From: CAKSQF01 sp051868045
Lineage (GTDB): Bacteria; Bacillota; Clostridia; Oscillospirales; CAG-272
DNA length: 64,000 nucleotides
NCBI GenBank assembly: GCA_051868045.1
Contig: JBJDZN010000076.1
Location: 1 to 64,000 of the forward strand
Reading direction: 5' to 3'
In this document: positions 24,705-33,472 of the stretch, piece after piece
Layout: each line of letters begins with the position of its first letter
Numbering within the stretch: position 1 is the first letter of the stretch
Translations under genes and position numbers: made by a program
Notes under the pieces: generated by a model
The model's input: only the letters and a program-made list of their open reading frames with translations
Told to the model about the DNA's origin: nothing
Database searches by the model: none

Positions 24705-25572
24705 TCTGACCAAGTATTACGGAAAATCCCGCGGCATTGAGGGTGTCAGCCTTTCCGTTGAGGAGGGGGATTTCTTCGGGTTCATCGGACCCAACGGCGC
24801 AGGAAAAAGCACCACTATCCGCATTCTGCTGGGGCTGATCACGGCAAGCAGCGGGTCTGCTGAAATCTTCGGGAAGGATGTGACGAAACACAAATGCGCC
24901 ATTCTGGAAAATGTGGGCTATCTTCCCTCGGAGACGATGTTCTATAACGGAATGCGGGTGAAGGACATCCTTCGTCTGTCCGCCGATCTTCGAAAAAAGG
25001 ACTGCACCGCCGAGGCAAAACGGCTGTGCGATCGGCTGGAACTGGACCCCTCCCGGAAGATTGAGGAACTGTCCCTTGGCAACCGGAAAAAGGTGGGCAT
25101 CGTCTGCGCCATGCAACATAGTCCCAAACTCTACCTTCTCGATGAGCCCACAAGCGGACTGGACCCATTGATGCAAAGAGAGTTCTTCTCTCTTTTGAAG
25201 GAGCGAAATGAGGATGGTGCCACGGTGTTCCTGTCCTCCCATATCCTGTCGGAGGTACAACGTTACTGCAAACACGCCGCCGTGATCCGGGAGGGAAGAA
25301 TTCCGGTGTGCGACAGCGTGGAAAATCTCGGTCATACCGGCGCAAAGCGGGTGACTCTCCGGGGCGTAAACGAACTGCCCGATCTGCCGGGAGTCAGGGA
25401 TGCGGAGATCACGGCAGATTCGGTTACTTTCCTGTACAGTGGGAAACCAAATTTGCTTCTGAAAGCCCTGTCTGATCTGCCACTGACCGACGTCAACATT
25501 GCCGAGCCGGATCTGGAAGAGGTTTTCATGCACTTCTATGCAAAGGAGGAGGACGTTCATGACCATTCTTAA
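24682..25572 (+). CDS. ABC transporter ATP-binding protein (ABC-2 type)
   Basis: The 296-residue ATPase shows Walker A GPNGAGKST near residue 36, the signature LSLGNRKKVG near 130 (variant of LSGGQ), Walker B LYLLDEPTSGLDP near 150 and the switch His in LSSHILSEV. The C-terminal 80 residues are the accessory domain common in drug or lipid export ATPases. GGAGAAGCAGG precedes the ATG inside the TetR gene. It works with the permease encoded next. Confidence 0.93.
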   Translation: MKAITTTDLTKYYGKSRGIEGVSLSVEEGDFFGFIGPNGAGKSTTIRILLGLITASSGSAEIFGKDVTKHKCAILENVGYLPSETMFYNGMRVKDILRLSADLRKKDCTAEAKRLCDRLELDPSRKIEELSLGNRKKVGIVCAMQHSPKLYLLDEPTSGLDPLMQREFFSLLKERNEDGATVFLSSHILSEVQRYCKHAAVIREGRIPVCDSVENLGHTGAKRVTLRGVNELPDLPGVRDAEITADSVTFLYSGKPNLLLKALSDLPLTDVNIAEPDLEEVFMHFYAKEEDVHDHS

Positions 25573-26344
25573 ACACGAACTCAAACGGGGCAGAAACGCT
25601 CTTTTGATTTGGACAGCAGCCGTCGCCTTCATGCTGGGACTTTGCGTGCTGATCTACCCGGAGATGTCCGCCCAGATGGGGGATGTCAGTGACTTGTTTG
25701 CCAATATGGGCAATTTTTCCGCCGCCTTTGGCATGGATCGGATCAATTTCGGGGAATTTGTCGGCTTCTTCGAGGTGGAATGCGGCAATGTGATGGGTCT
25801 GGGCGGCGCATTCTTTGCGGCACTTCTGGGGATTTCTGCGCTGGCAAAGGAAGAAAGGGAGCATACCGCCGAATTCCTGTTGACACACCCGATTTCAAGA
25901 ACCCGGGTTCTTGTCGACAAGCTCCTGACCATTCTCCTTCAGATCGTGATCTTCAACGGAATTATCATCGCCGTCACCGCAGTCTGCGTATGGATCATCG
26001 GGGAAGATGCGCCTGTGAAACCCCTTGCCCTGATGTTTCTCGCCTATTTTCTGATGCAGCTTGAGATTGCCGCCGTCACTTTCGGCATTTCCGCCTTTCT
26101 GCACCGTAGCAGTCTGGGTATCGGTCTCGGACTTGCCGCCCTGTTCTATTTTCTGAATATTATCGCCAACCTGACCGAAAGCGCAAAATTTCTCAAATAC
26201 CTGACTCCCTTCGGCTACACGGACGGTGCCGATATCATCGCCAACGGTTCCATCAATGGGGGCTGTCTGGCAGTTGGGATCGCCTTCGCAACCGTCGGTA
26301 TTTTACTGGCATTTTGGAAATATCGGGGAAAGGACATTGCCTGA
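25559..26344 (+). CDS. ABC-2 family permease
   Basis: The 261-residue protein has six TM segments in the ABC-2 pattern, a first segment near residue 20 after KHELKRGRNAL, and ALAKEEREHTAEFLLTHPIS before the second domain. This sequence is typical of exporters of the NosY/ABC2_membrane_3 kind. It overlaps the ATPase gene by 14 nt, with GAGGACG upstream of the ATG. The cargo is unknown; the TetR link suggests a toxic compound or antimicrobial. Confidence 0.88.
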   Translation: MTILKHELKRGRNALLIWTAAVAFMLGLCVLIYPEMSAQMGDVSDLFANMGNFSAAFGMDRINFGEFVGFFEVECGNVMGLGGAFFAALLGISALAKEEREHTAEFLLTHPISRTRVLVDKLLTILLQIVIFNGIIIAVTAVCVWIIGEDAPVKPLALMFLAYFLMQLEIAAVTFGISAFLHRSSLGIGLGLAALFYFLNIIANLTESAKFLKYLTPFGYTDGADIIANGSINGGCLAVGIAFATVGILLAFWKYRGKDIA

Positions 26345-26409
26345 TGCCGATTCTTCTCATTATTTTTTGAACTCGTCCACTTTTTGCACAAATATGTCCG
26401 ATTTTCATC

Positions 26410-26438
26410 TTGCAACTTTATGGAATTTGTATTATAAT
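26410..26438 (+). promoter_or_regulatory. Promoter of the GH43 lipoprotein gene
   Basis: -35 TTGCAA, a 17-bp spacer ending TTTGTAT, and -10 TATAAT. Confidence 0.8.
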
Positions 26439-26498
26439 AATAAAAAAACCGCCGATTAACGGGCTAACAAGAAAATCGGCAAGGAAAGGTTGAATCAA

Positions 26499-28991
26499 AT
26501 GAAAAGAATCCTGTCAATTCTCGTTGCACTTGCGACGCTTGTCACCTTTGCGTCCTGCAACAGAACACCGCCTTCTCCCTCTTCATCGGTAGAGTCCGGG
26601 ACAACCGGAACCACCGAACTGGTTCCGTCGGGAAATGCACCGACGATCACGCCTATCGAGCAGACAGAGATCCAAAAGGAGTCCATTATGAATGTATCGG
26701 GAAATTCCTTTACTCAGACCTATGAAAATCCTCTGATTACTTTGACGACTCCGAATGTCTGGCCGAATTATGGCGTCGGAGATCCCTTTGTCATGCGCTG
26801 GAACGGAAGATACTATCTTTACTGCTCCACCAAGGACGGCAGTCTCGGTATCCAGTGCTGGACCTCGGATGATCTGATTACATGGAAGTATACGGGTCTG
26901 TGTGCAAGGGAAGTGGAAACGGTGACAGCCTACGCTCCCGAGGTTGTCTACTATAACGGTTATTTCTATATGTATACCTCTCCTGCCGGAAACGGTCACT
27001 ATGTGCTGAGAAGCGAGTCGCCCACCGGTCCCTTCAAGGTAATAACCGGGAACTTCGGTCACTCCATAGACGGCAGTGTCTTCATCGACGACGACGGCAA
27101 ATGGTATTTCTACTGCGCAAGCGGCAGCGGAATCATGGTTTATCCCATGACGGCTCCCGATCAGATTTCGGATACGGGATCCAATACCGGTGCCAATATG
27201 AACGGCTGGACCGAAGGACCTATGGTTATCAAGGTCAACGGTGTTTATTATCTGACCTATACCGGTAACCACGTCTGGTGTAACGGTTATCGAATCAACT
27301 ATGCGACCTCTACCCGTTCCCCTACCTATTTTACGGCGGCAGATAACAACCCGATTCTGGTAAATACCCTCGACCTGCCTCAGGGAATCGGACATAGCTC
27401 TACCGTAATGGGTCCGAATATGGACAGCTATTACATCGTCTACCATTCCTCTCTCGGTGCGCCCAAGAGAGAAATGCGTATTGACAGACTGGTGTTCAAC
27501 GGCTCCACAATGGAGGTGCTGGGTCCCACTACCAGTGATCAGCAGGCTCCCGAAATGCCCGATTTGTACTCTTATTTCACCGACAGTGCCGATCTTGACA
27601 CCTGGTATTCCGACGGTGCAGCGATCTCCAACAGTGTGATGACCCTCAGCGACGGCGGATGGGTATTGGCAAAGTATTCGTACGGTGAAAATTATACCGC
27701 TGAGTGCAATGTGGCATCCATAAACGGCGGCAAGGCGGGTATGGTATTCAGCTTTACCAATGAGTACAACTACGGAACCGCCCTCTTTGATCCCGACGGA
27801 CAGAAGCTGATCATCACCTTTATGGTCAACGGTGTTCCTACCGTCTATGAGCAGGCACTGAAAAACTCCTTCAAGGAGAATACCGATTTCACCAAGCTTC
27901 AGCTTCTGACGGTCCGTAAGGATGGCGGCAGCTTCACCTTCCTTGTCAACAACCGCACCCTTTGCACGCTTGCATCCGATCTCGGAACCGGTGCCTTCGG
28001 TGCCACTGCTGAGGGAGGAACCGCTACCATCGGCTTCATGGGCATTACCGGGGATGCCAACCAGTCCTCGATCAAGAGTTACTTCAAGCCGGTGTCCGGA
28101 TCCCTTCAGGCAATCACCTGTGTTGAGGATGACGTGACGACTACCGCATATCAGAAGAAGTATCTGGTCAGCCTTGGAACGGACGGACATCTGAACTATC
28201 TGGTCAATGTGGCAGCAACTGCGGGCTACGATCTGGGAATCAGCTACCGAAGCTCGACAGAAACCAAACTGAAGTTCTATCAGAATCAAACCGAAATCGG
28301 GGAACTGACCCTTCCGTCCACCGACGGCAAGATGACTACCGTTGTCTTCCGGAATCTTCCCATGACGGCGGGAATGTGTGCCATCACCTTTGTGGCAGCT
28401 TCCGGCTCCTGTGAGATCGAATCCTTTACCTTCCTTGAGTATGAAGCCGTCACTGCCATTGATCTGAATTACTCCAACCTTGCGGATAAGAATAAATATT
28501 CCGACGGAACATGGACGGTTGCAAACGGTGTGCTGAGTCTGGGCGGCGATACGCCTCTCGGAAAGCGTCTGTATGGCAGCGAGAGCTGGGGCGATTACAC
28601 CGCCGAGGCGGATATTACCCTGAACAGCAGCACCATCAACTTCGGTATGCTGGTTCGTGCCACCAATCCTTCGGTAGGCGGAGCAGGCAATGATGTTGTC
28701 GCCGGTACCGACTTTGTCCAGGGATACTTCATCGGACTGACCGGAAGTACCGTTGTGCTGGGTAAGCAGAACTACGGATGGGAGGTTCTGACCACGGCAG
28801 CCGTTACGACCAAGAACGGCGGAACCTATCATATGAAGGTTGAGGCAATCGGCGCAACGCTGAGAGTATGGATTGACGGCAATCTGTTGATCGAGTATAC
28901 GGATCCGGAGCCCTACCTCCAGGGACTGGTCGGCTTCAGAGGACATTACAGTGCCGCATCCGTTGATAACTTTACGGTAACTGCAAACTAA
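26499..28991 (+). CDS. GH43-family lipoprotein glycosidase with two beta-sandwich domains
   Basis: The 830-residue exported lipoprotein (lipobox TFASC, Cys20) has a GH43 five-blade propeller at about 60-350. The three acids are visible: Asp in GVGDPFVMRW, Asp in HSIDGSVFIDDDGKW and Glu in GWTEGPMVIK. Two downstream regions (about 360-540 and 650-830) resemble concanavalin-like domains of the DUF1080 kind (YTAEADITLNSSTINFGMLV). Likely activity is on arabinose- or xylose-containing side chains. The upstream TTG start is rejected because AAGGAAAGG is spaced for the ATG. It has its own promoter and terminator. Confidence 0.85.
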   Translation: MKRILSILVALATLVTFASCNRTPPSPSSSVESGTTGTTELVPSGNAPTITPIEQTEIQKESIMNVSGNSFTQTYENPLITLTTPNVWPNYGVGDPFVMRWNGRYYLYCSTKDGSLGIQCWTSDDLITWKYTGLCAREVETVTAYAPEVVYYNGYFYMYTSPAGNGHYVLRSESPTGPFKVITGNFGHSIDGSVFIDDDGKWYFYCASGSGIMVYPMTAPDQISDTGSNTGANMNGWTEGPMVIKVNGVYYLTYTGNHVWCNGYRINYATSTRSPTYFTAADNNPILVNTLDLPQGIGHSSTVMGPNMDSYYIVYHSSLGAPKREMRIDRLVFNGSTMEVLGPTTSDQQAPEMPDLYSYFTDSADLDTWYSDGAAISNSVMTLSDGGWVLAKYSYGENYTAECNVASINGGKAGMVFSFTNEYNYGTALFDPDGQKLIITFMVNGVPTVYEQALKNSFKENTDFTKLQLLTVRKDGGSFTFLVNNRTLCTLASDLGTGAFGATAEGGTATIGFMGITGDANQSSIKSYFKPVSGSLQAITCVEDDVTTTAYQKKYLVSLGTDGHLNYLVNVAATAGYDLGISYRSSTETKLKFYQNQTEIGELTLPSTDGKMTTVVFRNLPMTAGMCAITFVAASGSCEIESFTFLEYEAVTAIDLNYSNLADKNKYSDGTWTVANGVLSLGGDTPLGKRLYGSESWGDYTAEADITLNSSTINFGMLVRATNPSVGGAGNDVVAGTDFVQGYFIGLTGSTVVLGKQNYGWEVLTTAAVTTKNGGTYHMKVEAIGATLRVWIDGNLLIEYTDPEPYLQGLVGFRGHYSAASVDNFTVTAN

Positions 28992-29011
28992 ACAGAGACC
29001 AAAGCCAAAAT

Positions 29012-29058
29012 ACGGGAGTGTTTCATCGGCATCATGCCGATGAAACACTCCCGTTTGA
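29012..29058. terminator. Terminator between GH43 and trmO
   Basis: A perfect 20-bp stem beginning ACGGGAGTGTTTC lies between the converging stops, with T-rich sequence on both sides. Confidence 0.8.
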
Positions 29059-29089
29059 TCTTCTATGCGGCAGCCTTCGCCGCCGCCTT

Positions 29090-29791
29090 TTACGGTTTTT
29101 TCAAAACCTCACAGACCTCACAGACATGGAGGACCCTGCCGTCTACCCGGAATCTGACCTCGTACTCCCCGTAGAACATACCGTAGATTCGCTCGGGGTC
29201 GTTTTGATAGGAGGGTCTGGGATCGCCGGCAAGAACGCCGATCAGTCCGGCTCGCCTGTCCTCGGGAATGAGGCTTATCAGATCGGAAGGAAAGTCCACT
29301 TCCAGATGATAGTCCCGATAGGCGTCGGCAAAGCCGCCGATGGCGTCCGGAATGGCATCCACATGAGGAAGATAGGGCTTGATGTCCAGGATCGGCGTTC
29401 CGTCCATGAGATCGGCACCCGATACATGAATCAGAATTCCTTCAGTGGGGGAGACCTCCACCGACTCCAGTTTCACCACCGACAGTCCGATGGGATTGGG
29501 ACGGTAGGGCGATCGGGTGGCGAAGACGCCCATGCGGCGGTTTCCGCCCAGCCTCGGCGGGCGGACGGTCGGCGACCAGTCCTGCCGGACGGCTTCGGAA
29601 AACAGCCATATCAGCCAGATGTGGGAGTAATCGGAAAGTCCCCGCAGAGCATCGGGATTCTGATATTCCTTTTCCGGTCGAATGATGCCCTGAAGTTCAG
29701 GAACCAGCCCCGATTGACGGGGAATTCCGAACTTCGTCGGAAAATCGGTGGAAATATGTCCAATGATCTTCATTGAAATTGCTTCTTGCAT
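29090..29791 (-). CDS. trmO: tRNA methyltransferase TrmO (TsaA family)
   Basis: TrmO methylates N6-threonylcarbamoyladenosine at position 37 of some tRNAs using SAM. The 233 residues show DFPTKFGIPRQSG, the family signature FATRSPYRPNPIGLS near 92 and DIKPYLPHVD near 136. A C-terminal extension of about 60 residues ends in CEVCEV, as in many Clostridial members. I chose the ATG with GGAG 8 nt upstream (MQEAIS); a start six codons later is also possible. Confidence 0.9.
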   Translation of the reverse strand: MQEAISMKIIGHISTDFPTKFGIPRQSGLVPELQGIIRPEKEYQNPDALRGLSDYSHIWLIWLFSEAVRQDWSPTVRPPRLGGNRRMGVFATRSPYRPNPIGLSVVKLESVEVSPTEGILIHVSGADLMDGTPILDIKPYLPHVDAIPDAIGGFADAYRDYHLEVDFPSDLISLIPEDRRAGLIGVLAGDPRPSYQNDPERIYGMFYGEYEVRFRVDGRVLHVCEVCEVLKKP

Positions 29792-29806
29792 ACGGTTTTC
29801 TCCAAT

Positions 29807-29834
29807 CAAAAAACTGCCGCAGATGCGGCAGTTT
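29807..29834 (-). terminator. Terminator of the 29858 lipoprotein gene
   Basis: AAACTGCCGC pairs with GCGGCAGTTT over a 4-nt loop. On the minus strand it is followed by TTTTG. Confidence 0.8.
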
Positions 29835-29857
29835 TTGGTAACTGTTAAGCCAACGGA

Positions 29858-30712
29858 TTAGTGATAGAATGCGTCGGGAGTTGCGCCAAGCTCGAAGCAG
29901 CACTCACGTCCGCCCCATGCGTCCTTCATGATGATGACGACATTGTTCTCGCCCTCAACCAGCAGGGACAGCATATCCTGAGAAGCAGGTTTCAGCCATT
30001 CTTCCTCGACGTAGGGATCAACATCCTTGAAGGTGTCGCCGGGAGTCCAGTCCTGAGGATCGCCGGTCAGATTGGTGTTCTTGTAGAATACCAGAGTGCC
30101 GTTGATGTAAACGGAAGGAGTGTTGTCATACCACATAATCATGTAGAGGTCTTCATAGTTTTCCTTGAACTCTTCAAGATTGTCAATGGTAAAGGTGGTG
30201 TAAAGCATCAGACCGTGATACTGATCGGTCCAGCCGATATCAGCATTGGCGTAACCGAAACCGGTAACGCTGCAATCACCGAAGGGTCCTACAGCAGTGT
30301 CGGTCCAGCTCTGGATGTCTTCCATAGCAGCATCAGGGATGGTTTCTGCGCCCATTTCCCAAGCGAAACCGGACATGTAATCGAGAAGCTCATCCTGAGC
30401 CTCGTCGTAGGTACCGTTAGGTCCGGATGCGGAGTAAGGGCAGTAGAATACCTTGTAGGCATAAACGCTGTCAGCCTCTACCAGAGGGAAGTCGGTGTAG
30501 AAAATGTCGAGACCGCCGTCATCAGAGTCGGGAGTCGAAGGCTCAGCATCAACCTTAGTGGTGGTAGTTGCCGAAGTCGTGGTAGCTGCCGAAGTTGTGG
30601 TAGCATCACCGTTGGTGGTGGTGTCGGGTTCGTTACCGCCACAGGATGCAAGTGCTGCAGTCATGCTGACAATCATCAGAGCGGCAAGTAAAAGAGATAC
30701 TTTTCTTTTCAT
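29858..30712 (-). CDS. Secreted lipoprotein with Thr-rich linker, unknown
   Basis: The 284-residue protein has a lipoprotein signal (LAALMIVSMTAALASC), a Thr/Ser/Ala-rich linker (TTTSAATTTSATTTT) and a Tyr/Trp/Asp-rich external domain of about 220 residues. The last 70 residues (SVYINGTLVFYKNT, LLVEGENNVVIIMKD) look like a galactose-binding-type beta-sandwich, so carbohydrate binding is possible. No catalytic motif is visible. AAAGGATA precedes the ATG. It is monocistronic, with its own promoter and terminator. Confidence 0.7.
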   Translation of the reverse strand: MKRKVSLLLAALMIVSMTAALASCGGNEPDTTTNGDATTTSAATTTSATTTTKVDAEPSTPDSDDGGLDIFYTDFPLVEADSVYAYKVFYCPYSASGPNGTYDEAQDELLDYMSGFAWEMGAETIPDAAMEDIQSWTDTAVGPFGDCSVTGFGYANADIGWTDQYHGLMLYTTFTIDNLEEFKENYEDLYMIMWYDNTPSVYINGTLVFYKNTNLTGDPQDWTPGDTFKDVDPYVEEEWLKPASQDMLSLLVEGENNVVIIMKDAWGGRECCFELGATPDAFYH

Positions 30713-30767
30713 ATGATTATCCTTTCTTTGGGAAGCGAAATTTGGTATTCTTCCCATATGCACATCC

Positions 30768-30796
30768 ATTATACACCAATTCATAAAAAAAATCAA
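30768..30796 (-). promoter_or_regulatory. Promoter of the 29858 lipoprotein gene
   Basis: On the minus strand, -35 TTGATT, a 17-bp spacer ending TTGGTG, and -10 TATAAT. The AT-rich stretch 30800-30960 between the two divergent promoters holds no gene I can support. Confidence 0.75.
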
Positions 30797-30964
30797 GTAC
30801 AATTCGTGAATTTTATAAATTTTTTTTGAAATTTTGAAGTCAAAAACCCCGAAAAAACAAAATTTGGTGAGATTTCACAAAAGAAACGGTTCGTTTTTGT
30901 TCGTTTGGATGAAAACATGAGACGTAATATGCGTCGGATAACCCAACAAATCCGGAAAATCCTC

Positions 30965-30993
30965 TTGCAAAAATGACGGAAGTGTGATAAAAT
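30965..30993 (+). promoter_or_regulatory. Promoter of the DUF5662 gene
   Basis: -35 TTGCAA, a 17-bp spacer and -10 TAAAAT. The -10 overlaps the first in-frame ATG of the reading frame, which therefore cannot be the start. Confidence 0.75.
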
Positions 30994-31033
30994 GAGTTTG
31001 GAAAGCATTTTTTCAGAAGGCGAGGCAATCTTT

Positions 31034-31570
31034 GTGCATCTGTTGGGACATTTCAAGACGGTAGTCAGACACCGTCATAAGGTTTTCATTCACTGTGTCA
31101 AGGCGGGCATTCCGATCCGTGGACTGCTCCATGATCTGTCCAAATTTTCTCCTACAGAGTTTATTCCCGGGGCAAAGTACTATCAGGGAAACCGCTCTCC
31201 CAATGAGCGGGAGCGGGAAGTTTACGGTTACAGTGCCGCCTGGATGCACCACAAGGGACGGAATCGCCATCATTATGAATACTGGACCGATTACAATCCG
31301 ACGACCCGAAAAATCGAGGCTGTGAAGATGCCCCGGAAATTCGTTGCGGAGATGTTCTGCGACAGAGTGGCGGCAAGCAAGATCTACCGTGGGAAGGATT
31401 ATGCCGACGGGGACGCCCTTGCCTATTTTCTGAAGGGAAGAGCACCCGTCACCATGCACCCCGAAACGGCGGCAGAGCTTCGGGAGATGCTGACCGTTCT
31501 GGCAGAGCAGGGCGAGGACGCAGCGTTTGCCTATGTGAAGGCGTATTTGAAGGAAGAGAATAAAAAATAA
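31034..31570 (+). CDS. DUF5662 family protein
   Basis: The 178-residue protein matches the DUF5662 pattern: GHFKTVVRHRHKVFIHC, then GIPIRGLLHDLSKFSP, AWMHHKGRNRHHYEYW and MFCDRVAAS. The many His and Asp suggest an HD-like metal-binding fold, but no activity is established. I place the start at GTG, because the upstream ATG lies inside the -10 box and GAGG sits 8 nt before this GTG. A dispersed palindrome with terminator character follows the stop. Confidence 0.8.
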   Translation: MHLLGHFKTVVRHRHKVFIHCVKAGIPIRGLLHDLSKFSPTEFIPGAKYYQGNRSPNEREREVYGYSAAWMHHKGRNRHHYEYWTDYNPTTRKIEAVKMPRKFVAEMFCDRVAASKIYRGKDYADGDALAYFLKGRAPVTMHPETAAELREMLTVLAEQGEDAAFAYVKAYLKEENKK

Positions 31571-31572
31571 GA

Positions 31573-31602
31573 TCAAGGGGCTTTTCGTGAAAAGCCCCTT
31601 GA
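31573..31602. terminator. Palindrome and terminator after DUF5662 (copy C)
   Basis: TCAAGGGGCTTTTC pairs with GAAAAGCCCCTTGA in a near-perfect stem. It is one of at least four related hairpins in the window and probably works as a terminator. Confidence 0.6.
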
Positions 31603-31714
31603 ACCCCAAAAGCTTTTATAAAAGAAAGGATGGAACCCCAATGGGTTTCGTCTGCCGAATAAAAGATCGGTGATTGAAAGCGGCGTCTCTTGTTTTATCA
31701 ATGCTTTTGAGGGG

Positions 31715-31750
31715 GTTCGGGGGACTTTTTCGAGAAAAAGTCCCCCGAAC
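31715..31750 (-). terminator. Palindrome and terminator of the 79-residue gene (copy D)
   Basis: GTTCGGGGGACTTTTTC pairs with GAAAAAGTCCCCCGAAC. It belongs to the same hairpin family as 31573 and 57219 and lies after the stop of the minus-strand gene. Bases 31603-31714 between the two hairpins hold no gene. Confidence 0.6.
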
Positions 31751-31774
31751 TTTTGGATGGAGCTTGTTTGAAAA

Positions 31775-32014
31775 TCAAACGACTCCGACATATTTTAAGA
31801 TGCAGAGTACAATTCCGATAAGGCTGTAGAGTTCCAGAAGACTGCCAATGATGCCAAAAATGACGCCAAGAATCGGGATTTTACTGAGAACTCCGATGAG
31901 AATTCCGATAACGGCGGTGACAACGATGAAAATAATCAACTGGACGACAAACGATGTCAGATTTCCCTTTTCAATTTTAAAGGGCGTGGGCCAAAATTTC
32001 TTTAAGTATTCCAT
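31775..32014 (-). CDS. Small two-TM membrane protein (79 aa)
   Basis: The 79-residue protein starts MEYLKKFWPTPFKIEKGN and then has two long TM segments (about 18-45 and 48-75) with a Gly-rich turn (GVIFGIIGSLLELYSLIG). GGGAGGATG is well placed before the ATG, and a good promoter precedes it. Similar WPTPFKI-type small membrane proteins occur in Oscillospirales, but I know of no function. Confidence 0.7.
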   Translation of the reverse strand: MEYLKKFWPTPFKIEKGNLTSFVVQLIIFIVVTAVIGILIGVLSKIPILGVIFGIIGSLLELYSLIGIVLCILKYVGVV

Positions 32015-32039
32015 ATGTACATCCTCCCTTCGTATTGCA

Positions 32040-32068
32040 ATTATAGCACATTCGACGTTGGATTTCAA
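32040..32068 (-). promoter_or_regulatory. Promoter of the small two-TM protein gene
   Basis: On the minus strand, -35 TTGAAA, a 17-bp spacer ending ATGTGC, and -10 TATAAT. Confidence 0.8.
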
Positions 32069-32126
32069 GAGATTTCGGAAAAATCTCTTGATTTTTCGCT
32101 TTTGATAAAAAACTGCCGCCACCCCC

Positions 32127-32155
32127 TTGAAAAAAGCTTTTCGATGTGCTAGAAT
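32127..32155 (+). promoter_or_regulatory. Promoter of the sugar isomerase-NUDIX-GH130 unit
   Basis: -35 TTGAAA, a 17-bp spacer ending ATGTGC, and -10 TAGAAT, about 75 nt before the isomerase start. Confidence 0.8.
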
Positions 32156-32230
32156 AGAACCGTAAAGGCATCTGCCCGATAAGGCAGCCGAAATATCAGC
32201 AAGAAAATATTATGAAGCGAGGAGATTAAT

Positions 32231-32959
32231 ATGAAGTACGGATTGCAGCTTTTCAGTGTTCGGGACGTTACCCCTACCGATCTGAGGGGAACCCTGAAGA
32301 AGGTCGCCGAAATCGGCTATCAAACCGTGGAATTTGCAGGATTTTTCGGTCATCCTGCCGAGGAGGTCCGCACATGGCTGGACGAGTATGGACTTGAGTG
32401 CAGCGGAACTCACACCGGTGTGGAGGAGATTGCCGATCATTTTGAGGAAACGGTGCGCTACCACAAGATCATCGGAAATCGGAATATCATCATTCCGGGT
32501 GCCGACCTGTCCACCGAGGAGAAACTGGATCGGTTCATCGAAACCGTAAACCGCCTGATTCCCGCCCTTGCGGCAGAGGGAATCACTCTCGGCTATCACA
32601 ATCATTCCCACGAGTTCATCCCCACTTCCTACGGAAAGATCATTCACCATGAACTGGAGACCCGAACCCCTGTGGAGTTTGAGATCGACACCTACTGGGC
32701 ATACCACGCAGGTGAGGATCCCTTGGCTCTCCTTGATCGGCTGAAGGACCGCATCCGGGTAATCCACATAAAGGACGGACTGAAAGACGGCAGCGCAAAG
32801 CCCCTTGGAATGGGAACGGCTCCCGTGAAAGAGGTCCATGCCAAGGCAAAAGAAATGGGTCTTTTGCAGGTTGTGGAGTCCGAGTCGCTGACCCCCAACG
32901 GACTGACCGAAGCGCAGATTTGCTTTGATTGCCTGAAGAGGTTGGATGGCGTACAGTGA
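32231..32959 (+). CDS. Sugar phosphate isomerase/epimerase family TIM barrel
   Basis: The 242-residue protein has the xylose-isomerase-like TIM-barrel pattern: GYQTVEFAGFFGHPAEEV, the metal-site run TLGYHNHSHEF near residue 118, FEIDTYWAYHAGEDPLALL near 150 and RVIHIKDG near 175. Such enzymes isomerise or epimerise sugars or inositols; the substrate is not deducible. GCGAGGAG precedes the ATG. Its stop codon overlaps the GTG start of the NUDIX gene, so the two are coupled. Position beside GH130 and near two oxidoreductases suggests sugar processing. Confidence 0.88.
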   Translation: MKYGLQLFSVRDVTPTDLRGTLKKVAEIGYQTVEFAGFFGHPAEEVRTWLDEYGLECSGTHTGVEEIADHFEETVRYHKIIGNRNIIIPGADLSTEEKLDRFIETVNRLIPALAAEGITLGYHNHSHEFIPTSYGKIIHHELETRTPVEFEIDTYWAYHAGEDPLALLDRLKDRIRVIHIKDGLKDGSAKPLGMGTAPVKEVHAKAKEMGLLQVVESESLTPNGLTEAQICFDCLKRLDGVQ

Positions 32960-33426
32960 AAAACACCACTCTCTGTTATCTGGAGCGGGAAGGCTGTTAT
33001 CTCATGCTCCATCGGGTCAAAAAGGTGAACGACGAAAACCACGATAAGTGGATCGGCGTGGGCGGGAAATTCGAGGATGGAGAATCCCCCGAGGACTGCG
33101 CCTGTCGGGAAGTGCTGGAGGAGACCGGGCTGACCCTGACCGATTACCGTTACCGGGGAATTGTCACCTTCGTGTCCGATGTCTATCCCACCGAATATAT
33201 GCACCTGTTCACGGCAACGGGCTTTGACGGGGAACGGATCGACTGCCCGGAAGGGGTTCTGGAGTGGGTTCCCAAGGATCGGGTCACCGACCTGCCCATC
33301 TGGGAGGGAGATCGGATTTTTCTCTCCCTTCTGGCATCGGATCACCCCTTTTTCTCCCTGAAGCTGTGCTACACAGGCGAGCGACTGACGAATGCCGTGC
33401 TGGATGGGAAACCGATCCTGCGCTGA
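32956..33426 (+). CDS. NUDIX hydrolase (MutT/8-oxo-dGTPase-like)
   Basis: The 156-residue protein has a full NUDIX box, GKFEDGESPEDCACREVLEE followed by TGL, near residue 39, and the GVGGKFE lead-in common in MutT-like 8-oxo-dGTP diphosphatases. The start is GTG, which overlaps the previous TGA (GTGA); the upstream ATG in frame lies well inside the isomerase gene. It is co-transcribed with the sugar isomerase gene, so a role on a nucleotide sugar or damaged nucleotide is equally possible. Confidence 0.88.
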   Translation: MKNTTLCYLEREGCYLMLHRVKKVNDENHDKWIGVGGKFEDGESPEDCACREVLEETGLTLTDYRYRGIVTFVSDVYPTEYMHLFTATGFDGERIDCPEGVLEWVPKDRVTDLPIWEGDRIFLSLLASDHPFFSLKLCYTGERLTNAVLDGKPILR

Positions 33427-33472
33427 AAAGCAGGGAAAATCAATAGAAAATCGAGAAAGGAAACAAAAATTT

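Noticed and set aside
26583..29048. 821-codon minus-strand frame opposite the GH43 gene
   Set aside because: It mirrors a well-supported GH43 gene with catalytic motifs, promoter and ribosome site. The antisense frame has no recognisable domain and is a by-product of codon bias.
31603..31714. Possible small gene between two palindromes
   Set aside because: No ribosome site with a start codon and no protein-like frame; only decayed-looking repeat sequence.
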